From Desulfuromonadaceae bacterium (lineage in GTDB: Bacteria > Desulfobacterota > Desulfuromonadia > Geobacterales > Pseudopelobacteraceae): a DNA stretch of 64,000 bases. Position numbers and translations under genes: made by a program. Location: contig JAQUIT010000002.1 in the NCBI GenBank assembly GCA_028681335.1, positions 124,001-188,000 on the forward strand, read 5' to 3'. The notes under the pieces are model-generated. The model ran no database searches, was not told the DNA's origin, and saw only the letters and a list, made by a program, of their open reading frames with translations. This document shows, piece by piece, positions 40,963-50,706 of the stretch. The stretch's first letter is position 1, and every line of letters begins with the position of its first letter.

Positions 40963-41574
40963 ATGTGCGAAATAATGTCTATAAATAAACATGTAAAGCA
41001 TAGTATTGATCAAGCACTTCAATACTTAGATGATAGTGCTGATGCGATATTAAATCTTAACCAATTGTATATAATTTCCACAAAACGAATAAGCAAGGAC
41101 GGTAACTGCACCTTAATAAATATGCTTATCAAAGCAGTGAAGTTAAAGTCCCCCACAGTAAATGACGCTTTCAATTATTATTTGCTAAGTTATTCCAGTC
41201 TAATTGTAGACACATCAACCGGAGAACTAATTTACGATAGCAGTAAAATAATCGAAAACCATTCACCGAGTTTCTTGGGGTGGTTGAGAACAAATCAAGA
41301 AGCTCATAGACTTTTTAAAAATATTGATTATGGAAGATTAGATAGGGCGTTAATTAATTACAACATCACAACAATGATGAGAAAAGCATCCAACAAATCT
41401 TTACCTAAAAATATAATCCAATATAGAAGCGAATATTGTCCAGGCTGTGGAAAAAAATTCCGAATAGGCTCTGCAGATATTATTGATAATCATACGTGCA
41501 AGACAGTCAATACAGCAAAAAGTATAAGGACCCTCTCAGGCGGTGGAGGTCCAGGAACTGGTAAGAGAAGCTAA
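40963..41574 (+). CDS. Hypothetical protein with C-terminal zinc-finger-like motif
   Basis: 203 aa. Helical body without enzyme motif; near the C terminus EYCPGCGKKF...NHTCK supplies a CxxC...H..C set that could bind zinc. It ends with a Gly-rich tail (LSGGGGPGTGKRS). Weak ribosome-binding site. It follows the lone nuclease gene by 96 bp on the same strand and may belong with it. Family not recognised. Confidence 0.5.
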   Translation: MCEIMSINKHVKHSIDQALQYLDDSADAILNLNQLYIISTKRISKDGNCTLINMLIKAVKLKSPTVNDAFNYYLLSYSSLIVDTSTGELIYDSSKIIENHSPSFLGWLRTNQEAHRLFKNIDYGRLDRALINYNITTMMRKASNKSLPKNIIQYRSEYCPGCGKKFRIGSADIIDNHTCKTVNTAKSIRTLSGGGGPGTGKRS

Positions 41575-41613
41575 TAGTAGATCCTTTTTATGAGGTAGGA
41601 GACCAAAGATACC

Positions 41614-41664
41614 GTGACCATAGCTGATATAGCAGAGCGCATACAGTTCAAATTATGCATATAG
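41614..41664 (+). pseudogene. Fragment of an IHF/HU gene
   Basis: GTG-started 16-codon frame reading V-TIADIAERIQ before diverging, nearly the same as the MTKADIAERIQ start of the intact IHF-like gene at 46021. DNA identity is high over about 33 bp and ends abruptly at 41646, where the next gene's region begins. A truncated duplicate. Confidence 0.55.
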
Positions 41665-42059
41665 TAAGCAAACGCCCTTGGTACAATATACGCTGGCAAA
41701 TATGGGTGTTATCTGTTGTTGCTATACTGGTCATCTCAGTCATGCGTTACCAATTAACAAGACCCATTGAAGTACAAGTTACATCAGCACCTACAGGCCA
41801 GGACAAGACCCTCAAAAATAGAATGATCTTCCTTGTTTCCCTTGAGAAAAGTTTTCACAAGAAGGGTTGGCTTGCATCACTAGACCTTGAAGGCGAAAAT
41901 GGGAATGTATTAAAAATATACTGGGAATCAATAAATCGGCCTTTTGTTAAGCAGATGGTAGAGACAACAGACCTAATACAAGATATCCGTGAAATGGGTT
42001 TCAAGAGGCTTGTGTTGAATAATGGCAAGCAAGAGTGGAATCTTGACCTGAAGAACTAA
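41655..42059 (+). CDS. Small membrane-anchored protein
   Basis: 134 aa. One N-terminal membrane helix (WQIWVLSVVAILVISVMRYQL), then a 100-residue domain (LVSLEKSFHKKGWLASLDLE...FKRLVLNNGKQEWNLDL) that probably faces the periplasm. The N-terminal part overlaps the end of an IHF gene fragment. Function unknown. Confidence 0.55.
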   Translation: MHIVSKRPWYNIRWQIWVLSVVAILVISVMRYQLTRPIEVQVTSAPTGQDKTLKNRMIFLVSLEKSFHKKGWLASLDLEGENGNVLKIYWESINRPFVKQMVETTDLIQDIREMGFKRLVLNNGKQEWNLDLKN

Positions 42060-42202
42060 ACATCGGTGGCACCTGTACTAACTCTCCTGCAAATAGTTAC
42101 ATCTCCCGCTATATAAATTTCTTTCCAACAAACATTAAAAACGCTCAAATTACGTTGCTTTCATGCTATGAGTGTCGGTACATCCCTCTTCAAGGAATAA
42201 CA

Positions 42203-42844
42203 ATGCCCCGAATAGTGCTCATTCTTTACACCTTAGTTTGCCTTGCATCAGTTGCCTCTGCAGAAGTTTATAAGTGGGAAGACGCAAATGGGGTTCACCT
42301 AACAGATAACGCTTCTTCTGTACCTGAGAAGTACCGTGAGAAAGTATACGCAGAGACCAGTGAGCAGATTAGGGCCACTACCCCCAAAGTTGGAACAGGT
42401 ATATCAAAGCTAAATATAACACCTGTTTTGAATCAGATTAATCAGGTGGGGGCTTATCAAGCTACTTTAGAACAACAAAGGCAATCATCTGAGGCAATGA
42501 GACAACAGCAAGTTAGATCATTAGCTGCAAGCACGAGGAATTTAGATAATGCATTACAGCCGTTGGCAAGATTCATGGCTATATGGCTTATGGTGGGATT
42601 TTTTATATTCATATCATGGGTAGCAACCATTATAGACATAGTTAGAAGCGAGTTTGTAACACCATCAAATAAAACGGTCTGGATGCTCTTGGTGTTGTTT
42701 TTGCCGTTGCTTGGAATGTTGCTCTATTATTTATTCGGTCTTAGCCAGAAATGTAAATCGATTAGCTATGAGGATAAGCACCAAGCAGAATTGCTTGCTC
42801 GATTAAAACCACGAGACCCAAAAGACAAGGATTTTATTTTTTAA
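42203..42844 (+). CDS. DUF4124 / PLDc_N-like membrane protein
   Basis: The track starts at 42155, but ATG 42203 follows AAGGA by 6 nt and opens a clean signal peptide (MPRIVLILYTLVCLASVASA), so it is preferred (213 aa). Then a DUF4124-like motif (EVYKWEDANGVHLTDNASSV) in the periplasm, a Gln-rich helical linker, and two C-terminal membrane helices (MAIWLMVGFFIFISWVATII, WMLLVLFLPLLGMLLYYLFG) in the pattern of the phospholipase D N-terminal membrane domain; no PLD catalytic HKD is present. Role unknown. Confidence 0.65.
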   Translation: MPRIVLILYTLVCLASVASAEVYKWEDANGVHLTDNASSVPEKYREKVYAETSEQIRATTPKVGTGISKLNITPVLNQINQVGAYQATLEQQRQSSEAMRQQQVRSLAASTRNLDNALQPLARFMAIWLMVGFFIFISWVATIIDIVRSEFVTPSNKTVWMLLVLFLPLLGMLLYYLFGLSQKCKSISYEDKHQAELLARLKPRDPKDKDFIF

Positions 42845-42866
42845 CAATGCTGGAGGCATATAGTAC

Positions 42867-43040
42867 ATGGATTCATCAACTTTGATGGCATTAACGTACA
42901 AAATAAAGGATCACAGTAAGCCTGGACAAATAGCATTCTTGGTTTACGAGCTATTAACTGATGCTGGTTATAGTGATGATGAGATAAGAGAAGTGTCATC
43001 TGCTATGTCTGCAATTGTGCCAATAATGCGGGTGGAGTAA
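42867..43040 (+). CDS. Small hypothetical protein (57 aa), not in ORF track
   Basis: ATG 42867 with GGAGG 10 nt upstream; reads MDSSTLMALTYKIKDHSKPG and contains an acidic helix (LLTDAGYSDDEIREVSSAMS). It fills the gap between the membrane protein and the nuclease gene, ending 2 bp before the latter, so translational coupling is likely. The match of start site, spacing and coding-like sequence supports a real gene. Confidence 0.6.
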   Translation: MDSSTLMALTYKIKDHSKPGQIAFLVYELLTDAGYSDDEIREVSSAMSAIVPIMRVE

Positions 43041-43042
43041 CT

Positions 43043-43831
43043 ATGAGAAAAACTTTTATCACCTCAGTACTGTTTGTACTATTATCGCTTTCTACAGCAT
43101 TTTCCGCACCAACTATTTGCCCTGAGCACTTTGCTAATGGTCAAGCTCCTGACCTTATCAATCAAAAGTTATCGTCAAAGTCAAAAGACATCTGTTACTC
43201 AGCATTTGCTCTCAAACATTCTGGAATAACCAGAACACCTCTATATGCAGCTGAACATCTGTCAATAGATAGCTTGTCACATGCAAAAGGACTGAAACGA
43301 AGTAACAAATTCTATCCTGATCCAAACCTATTCTCTTCTGATCGTGCTGAACTACGTCATTATGCCAGGTCTGGTTATGATAGAGGGCACGTTGCACCTG
43401 CTGGAGATATGCCAAGCCCTGGATCAAAGCAGGAGTGCTTCACACTGGCAAATATGATCCCTCAAGTTCCTTCTGTTAATCGTGGAGTATGGGAAGGTGT
43501 TGAATCTTCCGTTCGTAAGCTAGCAAAAGCTAGGGGAGATCTATATATAGTCACTGGCCCTATTTACTCTGGGAATAGCATTCAGCGTATTGGTGGGGCT
43601 GTAATGGTTCCTACTCAGACCTTTAAAGCTGTATATGATCCTAGTAGAAACGAAGCTGGAGCGTATCTTGTAGATAATGTTGTTGGGGCAACGGTACAGA
43701 TTATATCAATTGCCGAATTAGATAAAATAAGCGGTATCAGTGTATTTCCTTCTATCAATAGCCAGGTAAAGAGTAATGGCATGCGACTACCAGAACCTAA
43801 AGAACGAAAACACAGAGGTGGAAGGTCATGA
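43043..43831 (+). CDS. Secreted DNA/RNA non-specific endonuclease (NUC1/EndA family)
   Basis: 262 aa. Signal peptide MRKTFITSVLFVLLSLSTAFSA, then the beta-beta-alpha-metal nuclease core: DRGHVAPAGDM with general base H116, and the Mg-binding Asn in NMIPQVPSVNRGVWEGVE, followed by YIVTGPIY. Probably periplasmic or exported; it would degrade DNA and RNA for nutrition or against incoming DNA. It is preceded by a coupled 57-aa ORF and overlaps the next gene by 4 bp (ATGA). No immunity protein is recognisable; export would protect the cell. Confidence 0.88.
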   Translation: MRKTFITSVLFVLLSLSTAFSAPTICPEHFANGQAPDLINQKLSSKSKDICYSAFALKHSGITRTPLYAAEHLSIDSLSHAKGLKRSNKFYPDPNLFSSDRAELRHYARSGYDRGHVAPAGDMPSPGSKQECFTLANMIPQVPSVNRGVWEGVESSVRKLAKARGDLYIVTGPIYSGNSIQRIGGAVMVPTQTFKAVYDPSRNEAGAYLVDNVVGATVQIISIAELDKISGISVFPSINSQVKSNGMRLPEPKERKHRGGRS

Positions 43832-44079
43832 AGAAGGACTTCAGCCCATTCAAAAACGAGTCAGATTACATACAGATAGGTGAACTGACCATTGAGAACC
43901 GGATTGATAGGGTTTCTATCTACGGGAGCACTGATATCACTCTCGACAAGGTAGGTCTTGTCGTAGCAAAGGAGCTGAAGGCTATTATAGATTCTGTACT
44001 GACTGATATGGAGAAGGTTAATCTTCCTGATAGGATTGCTATTGCACCTGTAGAGACAGTAGACAATCCATTTGCGTAG
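43828..44079 (+). CDS. Hypothetical protein coupled to the nuclease gene
   Basis: 83 aa, soluble, starting in the stop codon of the nuclease gene (ATGA overlap). A beta segment (YIQIGELTIENRIDRVSIYG) followed by a helix (DKVGLVVAKELKAIIDSVLT). No cysteine or membrane motif. The overlap suggests co-translation, so it could be a cytoplasmic partner or inhibitor of the nuclease; that is inference. Confidence 0.55.
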   Translation: MKKDFSPFKNESDYIQIGELTIENRIDRVSIYGSTDITLDKVGLVVAKELKAIIDSVLTDMEKVNLPDRIAIAPVETVDNPFA

Positions 44080-44244
44080 CTTGTTTGCAAAAGCAGCATA
44101 AGAGAAGAATGCAGAGAACCTACTGATTTCTGGGGTAAAAGCCTATGGTGGATAAGTACATAAGGAACTTTGAGGAGCATAAGGGATATTCTGAGGGGAA
44201 TTAGAGGGAAAAAATGAGGCAAAGGTGTCTTCGGAGATTAACTT

Positions 44245-44523
44245 ATGAACGATACACAGTTAAATGATTTACAACTGAAAAGAGCTGAGAAATTGGCTGC
44301 TTTCATGCTTGATGCGCTGAAAGATTTATATGACAGCGTCCATGAGTATTTTGAAGATGAGCAGTCAATTCCAGAACCAATATTGTCAAAGTATATCCAT
44401 GCCGAATATGTCATGGACTCAATAGTTGAAGGTGAAGATGACTCTACAGACGCGCATTGGGGACACTGTAGTGTGTGCGAGTTGCCAAATGTAGGTCCGG
44501 GTGAATGCGGAAATTGTGATTAA
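44245..44523 (+). CDS. Hypothetical protein with C-terminal zinc ribbon
   Basis: 92 aa, acidic. Helical N-terminal 60 residues; the C terminus CSVCELPNVGPGECGNCD has two CxxC pairs, likely a zinc ribbon. In a run of short island genes; the 165 bp before it contain no convincing ORF. Function unknown. Confidence 0.6.
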   Translation: MNDTQLNDLQLKRAEKLAAFMLDALKDLYDSVHEYFEDEQSIPEPILSKYIHAEYVMDSIVEGEDDSTDAHWGHCSVCELPNVGPGECGNCD

Positions 44524-44544
44524 ACTAGCTAAGGAGATATCAGC

Positions 44545-45999
44545 GTGAAGCTTATAAAGCGTATTTTGAATAGTACTGTCGCATTGTTTGTATTTGGTGT
44601 GATTTTAACGGTTATAATATCATCCTCGTTTTATCTGCTAATAAATTACAAATTTTATTACACAGGTACTGAATGGCAGATTAAATCAGAAGCTAATATT
44701 GTTAGTAACGCTATTGAAGCTTATTTAACTTCAAACGCTGACAAAGATGTTGTTGTAACAAGGAAGTATATAAACAGCCTAATATCAAGGGACAAATCAT
44801 ATATCGAGGTTGAGTGTTTAAAAGGCAACGAAAGCATCTGGATGGAGAAAAACAATAAGGACAAATATTTAGATGGTACGAGGTCAATAGTCTCCTTTGA
44901 GACTAGTATAAATAGAAACGACCTTGTTTATCACATAAAAATCAACAGAGGCAATAGACCCAAATGGTATACACAACTCGGTAGAGCATGGACCTTTTCG
45001 CTAGCTGATTATCTAAAAGATAAAAATGGATATGTTAAAGGCAAAATGGACTACAGATCCTGGCCATTGGTTTTTAGCATTATTCTTAGTGGCCTATGTG
45101 TCCTCTCAACACTATTGTTTTTTCGGAAAATATATTTAGATGGATTAAGACAACTGGCTGATATTAAAAATCAGCTTAAGTCTTTGAATGCTGATCGTAG
45201 TCAATTGGTAACAGATCGAAATACAATGGCAGATTCACTAGATAAATTAGAGTTTGCAAGTAAAAAGCTTTATAATGTCAATATTAATCTAAAAAATGAA
45301 ATAGCAAGGTTGGGGTACTATGAGACTGTCACCAAAAGCTTAGAGGATGAAAATACTCAATTGAAAGAATGTCACGATAAAGCGAGATTATTGTATAAAA
45401 ATTATAAAGAGCTATCTGTAAAATCCGAAGATGACTGTGAATTCTTAAAGATGATGGAATTTGAGATAAATAAGTTAAAAGACGAACTAGTCAATAAAGA
45501 CAAAGAAATTGAAAACAAAGATAACGCCATAATAAATAAAGAAAAAGAGATTACTAAACTCCAAAGAAACATATCTCTATCCTCTCTCAATACAGATGAC
45601 ACTTCATCTCAAAAGAAAATTGATAAAATATTGAAAACTGTATTGCCGCATGTGATGTTCACAAAACATTCTGTAAAGCAGATTGTCAAAGATGCGCCAG
45701 TGAGTGATATGGTTACTCTTGAAATTATGTCAGAATTATTGGTAGCACTTGACAGCAAACATGAACTTGTAGAGCTATACAAACGATTTTCATGTGAAGA
45801 AATGAAAGACAATAAGTATGGTCTATACAGATTGAAAAAAGGCACTTGCAGAGTTTATTTTTACTTTATACCAAGCAACTCTACGGCCTCAAATGGATAC
45901 AAGAATATGTATGTTGAAGTTATTGATGTCCTCTACATAAAAAAGCAAAACGAAATATCTGACTATGTCAAAAACGCGAGACCATCTTGGCTTAAATAA
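44545..45999 (+). CDS. Two-TM sensor / coiled-coil / RelE-like fusion protein
   Basis: 484 aa. Membrane helix 1 about residues 10-33 (VFGVILTVIISSSFYLLINY), an extracytoplasmic domain of about 140 residues, membrane helix 2 about 173-195 (WPLVFSIILSGLCVLSTLLF), a cytoplasmic coiled coil about 200-350 rich in Lys/Glu/Asn, and a C-terminal domain about 360-484. The last has the RelE/HigB-like pattern: KHELVELYKRFS, NKYGLYRLKKGTCRVYFYFI, then VEVIDVLYIKKQNEI. This would place a ribonuclease-toxin-type fold on a membrane sensor. Catalytic residues cannot be confirmed. No antitoxin-like gene adjoins, except possibly the small zinc-ribbon protein upstream. Confidence 0.5.
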   Translation: MKLIKRILNSTVALFVFGVILTVIISSSFYLLINYKFYYTGTEWQIKSEANIVSNAIEAYLTSNADKDVVVTRKYINSLISRDKSYIEVECLKGNESIWMEKNNKDKYLDGTRSIVSFETSINRNDLVYHIKINRGNRPKWYTQLGRAWTFSLADYLKDKNGYVKGKMDYRSWPLVFSIILSGLCVLSTLLFFRKIYLDGLRQLADIKNQLKSLNADRSQLVTDRNTMADSLDKLEFASKKLYNVNINLKNEIARLGYYETVTKSLEDENTQLKECHDKARLLYKNYKELSVKSEDDCEFLKMMEFEINKLKDELVNKDKEIENKDNAIINKEKEITKLQRNISLSSLNTDDTSSQKKIDKILKTVLPHVMFTKHSVKQIVKDAPVSDMVTLEIMSELLVALDSKHELVELYKRFSCEEMKDNKYGLYRLKKGTCRVYFYFIPSNSTASNGYKNMYVEVIDVLYIKKQNEISDYVKNARPSWLK

Positions 46000-46020
46000 T
46001 TATTTTACGGGCAACACACA

Positions 46021-46296
46021 ATGACCAAAGCAGACATAGCAGAACGCATACAGACAAATACGGAGCTATCAAAGAAAGACTCCCTTGATATGCTTGAATT
46101 GGTGCTGTCGATTATGAAGGATGCTCTTGAAACAGGTGAGAAGATCAAGGTTGCCGGTTTTGGTAATTTTGAGATCAAGCAGAAGAAAGATCGTATAGGC
46201 AGGAATCCTCAGACCGGAGAAACCATCACGATAGAAGCCAGGAAGATATTGAGCTTCAAGCCGAGTATGCTGTTACGTCAGGCCATGAATAAGTGA
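46021..46296 (+). CDS. IHF alpha-like DNA-bending protein
   Basis: 91 aa of the HU/IHF family: MTKADIAERIQTNTELSKKD, KVAGFGNFEIKQKKDRIGRN and the DNA-inserting beta-arm tip RNPQTGE, with a C-terminal helix SFKPSMLLRQAMNK. The length and arm are closer to IHF-alpha than to HU. Island-borne copies commonly assist integrase recombination or element replication. A truncated copy of its first codons lies at 41614. Host IHF genes are expected elsewhere. Confidence 0.88.
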   Translation: MTKADIAERIQTNTELSKKDSLDMLELVLSIMKDALETGEKIKVAGFGNFEIKQKKDRIGRNPQTGETITIEARKILSFKPSMLLRQAMNK

Positions 46297-46383
46297 TTAC
46301 TAAACACCTCACCAACATAACAAAAGCCTACATTGCCGGTAAAGCAGTCGAACTTATATCTAAACTTGAGTTGAGAGACAATC

Positions 46384-46746
46384 ATGCCAAACCTTGAAGA
46401 ATTAATTTTGGTAGCCGAGGATTGCCCTGTAGATAAGTCCGAAGCACCTCCCATAGGTAAGAAGAAAACCATAGCCCGATATGACTATGAGATTCTTATT
46501 GCAAATCCATATAAGTACACTGAAAGAGAACTCTTCAAAGAAGTACATCATGTACAACGGAAGCGATTACATCTCAAAATTGACACATACAATATAAAGC
46601 GGTCAATGCTCGTGCAACACTACGGTTGGGGTGTACATAGGGACAATCAAGGTAGACTTGCTTTGATACCTATGGAGTCAGCTGAATACAAGAACTTGCA
46701 GGAAACAATTACGACTAAAAACTCATATCGCATAAATAAAGCCTGA
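46384..46746 (+). CDS. DUF6157-like protein
   Basis: 120 aa. The line-up VAEDCPVDKSEAPPIGKKKT, NPYKYTERELFKEVHHVQRK, HYGWGVHRDNQGRLALIP and MESAEYKNL follows the order of motifs in DUF6157 proteins as I recall them. Soluble. Between the IHF-like gene and hsdM; no direct link to the R-M system is visible. Function unknown. Confidence 0.65.
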   Translation: MPNLEELILVAEDCPVDKSEAPPIGKKKTIARYDYEILIANPYKYTERELFKEVHHVQRKRLHLKIDTYNIKRSMLVQHYGWGVHRDNQGRLALIPMESAEYKNLQETITTKNSYRINKA

Positions 46747-46815
46747 CTATGGGGAAGATGCAACTATATATCTGAACTTGGCAGCAAGAATCGCCTACAC
46801 TTCATTAGGAGCCCA

Positions 46816-49374
46816 ATGTCTGCACAAAAGCTCACACTATCCAAGCTCGAATCCCTCCTCCTCAAAGCCTGTGACATTCTCCGTGGCAAGATGGATGCTT
46901 CGGAATACAAGGAATATATCTTCGGCATGCTCTTCCTCAAGCGGATGAGTGACCAGTTTGAAGAGGATCTCCAACTCCTCAAGAAAGAGCTGGTGCAAAA
47001 GGGTATGGCTGCTGATCTCATTGAGCGACAGCTGAACAACCCGACCAAGTACAGCTTTTATATTCCTGAAGATGCTCGTTGGGACAAGCTGCGTCACCTG
47101 AAGCAGAATGTGGGTACTGGCCTTAACAAGGCTCTTGCTGCTATTGAGGATGCGAACCCGAACACTCTTGAGGATGTACTCAAGACCATCAACTTCAACC
47201 GCAAGGTTGGTAAGAACACGATGGCTGATGACACCCTGGTTCGGTTTGTCCAGCATTTCGAGGATGTACCTCTTCGCAATGAAGACTTCGAGTTCCCTGA
47301 CCTTCTAGGAGCTGCTTACGAGTATCTGATTAAATACTTTGCTGACAGTGCCGGTAAGAAGGGTGGTGAGTTCTATACACCCTCTGAGGTGGTGCGAACA
47401 TTGGTACAACTGATAGAGCCTCAGGAGGGGATGGAGATATATGACCCTACAGTAGGCTCAGGCGGTATGCTGATCCAGTCACAGCTGTATGTCGCTGAAG
47501 TCGGCGGCAACTCCCGTAACCTGTCTCTCTTCGGTCAGGAAGATAACGGTGGTACCTGGTCCATCTGCAAGATGAATATGATCCTTCATGGGATCAATTC
47601 CGCAGATATCAAGCAGGGAGATACCCTCAAAGACCCGCAGCACCTGGACGACAAGAATCAAGGTGAACTCAGACGCTTTGATCGTGTCATAGCCAATCCT
47701 CCCTTCTCACAGAACTACGCACGTAAAGAGATGAAGTTTGACACCCGCTTTCATACCTTTATGCCTGAGTCAGGTAAGAAGGCCGACCTGATGTTTGTGC
47801 AGCATATGATCTCTGTATTGAAGGCTGATGGCAAGCTGGCAGTGGTTATGCCGCATGGTGTGTTGTTTCGTGGTGGTGAAGAGAAGACTGCTCGTAAGAA
47901 GATCATCGGCATGGGGATACTGGAAGCTGTCATCGGCTTACCATCAGGTCTCTTCTATGGTACCGGTATTCCTGCCTGTGTGCTGGTTATCAATAAGCAG
48001 GGTGCCAGTGAACGCAAGAGTGTCATCTTTATCAATGCAGATCGTGAGTACAAGGAAGGAAAGAACCAGAACCAACTACGTCCTGAAGATATCGAGAAGA
48101 TTACCTATGTCTACCGCAACAAGGTCGATGTAGAGAAATACTCCCGTAACGTACCCATCACAGAGCTAGAGGAAGAAGAGTACAACCTCAATATCAGGCG
48201 GTATGTCGATAACTCTCCTCCACCAGAGCCGCATGATGTCAGAGCACACTTGAATGGCGGTATCCCTGTTGCTGAGATCAATAACCTCCAGAGTTACTTT
48301 GCTAACTTTAACGGTATCAAGGTAGAGCTCTTTGCTGATCGTGATGCAACCTACAGTGACTTTACCGATGCAGTCACCAAGAAAGAGCAGATCAAGCAAC
48401 TAATAGAATCACATACCGGAGTTATGTCCAAACAGCAGACCTATGAAGAAGCACTCCTTGACTGGTGGAATAGCAATGTCAACCAGCTTGAAACCCTCCC
48501 AGAGTCCCAGAACGTCTTTGCAGTCCGTAGGCACTTCCTTCAGAGCATTGTCGATGTCCTCTTGCCGCATAACATGCTCGACATCCATAAAGTCCAGGGT
48601 GCCTGTGCCAGCTACATGGATCGTATTGCCAGTGATCTCAAGTCCGTTGCCGCCAGTGGTTGGGGTGCTGAACTGATTCCTGAAGAAGACATCCTTGCTT
48701 CCCAGTTCCCAGAGGTACTAGTGCAGCTGGAGCAGGACAAGAGTCGCATCCTTGAGCTGGAAGGTCTCTTTGCTTCGGTTGATACCGATGATGAAGCTGA
48801 GGGAGAAGCGGAAGAGTCAGAGAGTGGTGTTCTGCCTAAGGCTTTGGTGAAATCGTATAAAGAGAACATGAAGGCACTTAAGGGAGAATTGAAGAACTGC
48901 ACTGCTGAGCTGAATGCACTTAAGAAGGATGTCAAGAGAGCCAAGGATTCAGGTTTTACAGATGATCTTGCCCAGATGCAGATTAAGGAGAACCAGCTGG
49001 TCAAACAGATAGCAGGTATTACTCGTGAGGTAGATGAGATAGAAACCAAGCTGGAGACACATACCGAGCTTGAGAGAGAGCTGAAGGAACTTAAGAGGAA
49101 TATCCGCGAGTCTGAGAAACGTAAGGATGAACTGGTAGCCAAGGCGAGAGAGAAGATCACTGAGCAGGAAGCCAAAGAGCTGATCCTTGAGAGGTTCAAG
49201 CAGTTACTACTAGCTGAGAATCATGAATATCTGAGGCAGTATCGCCAGGTGTTTGTTGCCAAGGTTGAGAACCTGTGGAGCAAGTATTCTGTGACAGTGA
49301 AGGAGATACTGGCTGAGCGGGATCAAGAGGCTGAGCTATTGAACCAATTCCTAGTGGAGTTGGGGTATGAGTAA
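46816..49374 (+). CDS. hsdM: Type I restriction-modification DNA methyltransferase subunit
   Basis: Adenine methyltransferase of a type I system. 852 aa. N-terminal HsdM helical domain ([20 protein letters not shown]), SAM-binding motif [11 protein letters not shown] from D210, catalytic motif [10 protein letters not shown] from N294. Much longer than the usual 490-530 aa: the C-terminal 300 residues form an extension with an acidic segment near 655-665 and a long coiled coil (about 680-800). It overlaps hsdS by 8 bp. Works as M2S for modification and with HsdR for cleavage. Confidence 0.94.
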   Translation: MSAQKLTLSKLESLLLKACDILRGKMDASEYKEYIFGMLFLKRMSDQFEEDLQLLKKELVQKGMAADLIERQLNNPTKYSFYIPEDARWDKLRHLKQNVGTGLNKALAAIEDANPNTLEDVLKTINFNRKVGKNTMADDTLVRFVQHFEDVPLRNEDFEFPDLLGAAYEYLIKYFADSAGKKGGEFYTPSEVVRTLVQLIEPQEGMEIYDPTVGSGGMLIQSQLYVAEVGGNSRNLSLFGQEDNGGTWSICKMNMILHGINSADIKQGDTLKDPQHLDDKNQGELRRFDRVIANPPFSQNYARKEMKFDTRFHTFMPESGKKADLMFVQHMISVLKADGKLAVVMPHGVLFRGGEEKTARKKIIGMGILEAVIGLPSGLFYGTGIPACVLVINKQGASERKSVIFINADREYKEGKNQNQLRPEDIEKITYVYRNKVDVEKYSRNVPITELEEEEYNLNIRRYVDNSPPPEPHDVRAHLNGGIPVAEINNLQSYFANFNGIKVELFADRDATYSDFTDAVTKKEQIKQLIESHTGVMSKQQTYEEALLDWWNSNVNQLETLPESQNVFAVRRHFLQSIVDVLLPHNMLDIHKVQGACASYMDRIASDLKSVAASGWGAELIPEEDILASQFPEVLVQLEQDKSRILELEGLFASVDTDDEAEGEAEESESGVLPKALVKSYKENMKALKGELKNCTAELNALKKDVKRAKDSGFTDDLAQMQIKENQLVKQIAGITREVDEIETKLETHTELERELKELKRNIRESEKRKDELVAKAREKITEQEAKELILERFKQLLLAENHEYLRQYRQVFVAKVENLWSKYSVTVKEILAERDQEAELLNQFLVELGYE

Positions 49375-50695
49375 CAATTTGATGAAGCTGATGGGTGGTA
49401 GCACTATCCCTATACCTGATGGCTGGCGAGCTACTTGTGCTGCTAATTTTATTATTGAATCAATGTTTGGAGCGTCTATTAAGCCCGATGATTTTCGAGA
49501 AAACGGCGTTGAGGTCATTCCTAAAAAGGCCGTAACTGACAAATGCATATATGCACTTTCAGATAACGACTTAGCATATGTTACTGAAGAATTTAGCCTC
49601 AAATCACCCAGATCAGTTATTAATGGCGATTGTCTGATCACTTCACTTCGAGACCTCGTTCCTACTGGCCCCTCTATAGGTAGGTGCGTAAAAGTTTGGG
49701 ATGCCAAAAAAAGAGTGTTGGCCCAAGGTGTCTATGGCTTCAAATTTAATGGTGATCTTGATGAGACCTTGTTTGCCTACATAAGTAATAATGATTATTT
49801 CAGGCGCCAGGTGAGAGCTATTATGGTAGGCAGCACACAGATTCATGCACGTGCAAATGAATATTATTCACTACCAATTATTTTGCCGCCACACAATCAA
49901 CAACACAAGATAGCCAAGATCCTCTCCACCGTAGACAACCTCATAGAAAAGACCCAAGCCCTGATCGACAAGTACCAGTCCATCAAGCAGGGGATGATGC
50001 ATGACCTTTTCACTCGTGGAGTAGATGGACACGGACAGCTACGCCCAAGTTATGAGGATGCTCTTCATCTTTATAAAGAGTCTGAGCTGGGGTGGATACC
50101 TAAGGAGTGGGAGGTTTGTGCTCTTGAGTATAAGCTAGACAAAATCATTGATTACAGAGGCAAAACACCTGTAAAGACAGAGTCGGGACTACCTTTGATT
50201 ACAGCAAAGAATGTTAGAAGTGGTTACATTGATGAAGAACCACGAGAATATATTGCTGAAAGCAGCTACGACCGTTGGATGACTCGTGGGATACCCAACG
50301 TTGGAGACATATTATTTACCACGGAGGCACCTCTAGGAAATGTGGCAAAAGTCCCAAGCTATAAGATGGCACTTGCTCAACGATTGCTGACATTGATTCC
50401 TGCTGAAGCTGAGCTAACTCAAGATTTCCTGTATTGGTTGCTTTTGTGGGATGGCACATTTATCAGGTTGGAGCAGAGATCATCTGGGTCAACAGTTTTA
50501 GGTATCAAACAGTCTGTATTCAGGAAAATGGTATTTCCTTTTCCTCCTGTTGAGGAGCAGAAGATTATAGCTCATTCTCTTAATGGCGTTAATAGAAGGG
50601 TCAATTCTGAACAAGCAAGCTTAAGAAAATATTCAATTTCAAAGAGTGGTCTCATGCAAGACCTACTCACTGGTCAAGTAAGGGTTTCAGTTTAA
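49367..50695 (+). CDS. hsdS: Type I restriction-modification specificity subunit
   Basis: Recognises the split DNA target. 442 aa with two target-recognition domains: the first about residues 1-165, followed by the central conserved helix [20 protein letters not shown]; the second about 235-400 (TKEWEV-like start [14 protein letters not shown]), followed by [18 protein letters not shown] and [14 protein letters not shown]. Full length. A second, decayed hsdS tail lies at 54876. The target sequence cannot be predicted. Confidence 0.92.
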   Translation: MSNNLMKLMGGSTIPIPDGWRATCAANFIIESMFGASIKPDDFRENGVEVIPKKAVTDKCIYALSDNDLAYVTEEFSLKSPRSVINGDCLITSLRDLVPTGPSIGRCVKVWDAKKRVLAQGVYGFKFNGDLDETLFAYISNNDYFRRQVRAIMVGSTQIHARANEYYSLPIILPPHNQQHKIAKILSTVDNLIEKTQALIDKYQSIKQGMMHDLFTRGVDGHGQLRPSYEDALHLYKESELGWIPKEWEVCALEYKLDKIIDYRGKTPVKTESGLPLITAKNVRSGYIDEEPREYIAESSYDRWMTRGIPNVGDILFTTEAPLGNVAKVPSYKMALAQRLLTLIPAEAELTQDFLYWLLLWDGTFIRLEQRSSGSTVLGIKQSVFRKMVFPFPPVEEQKIIAHSLNGVNRRVNSEQASLRKYSISKSGLMQDLLTGQVRVSV

Positions 50696-50706
50696 GAGGC
50701 AAGCGA

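Noticed and set aside
46293-46397. 34-aa ORF (GTG) overlapping the IHF stop
   Set aside because: Coupled start is attractive, but it is very short, has no separate ribosome-binding site and overlaps the next start; evidence too weak.
48612-49199. 195-aa Ser-rich minus-strand ORF
   Set aside because: Low-complexity serine-rich product caused by reading the coiled-coil codons of hsdM in reverse.
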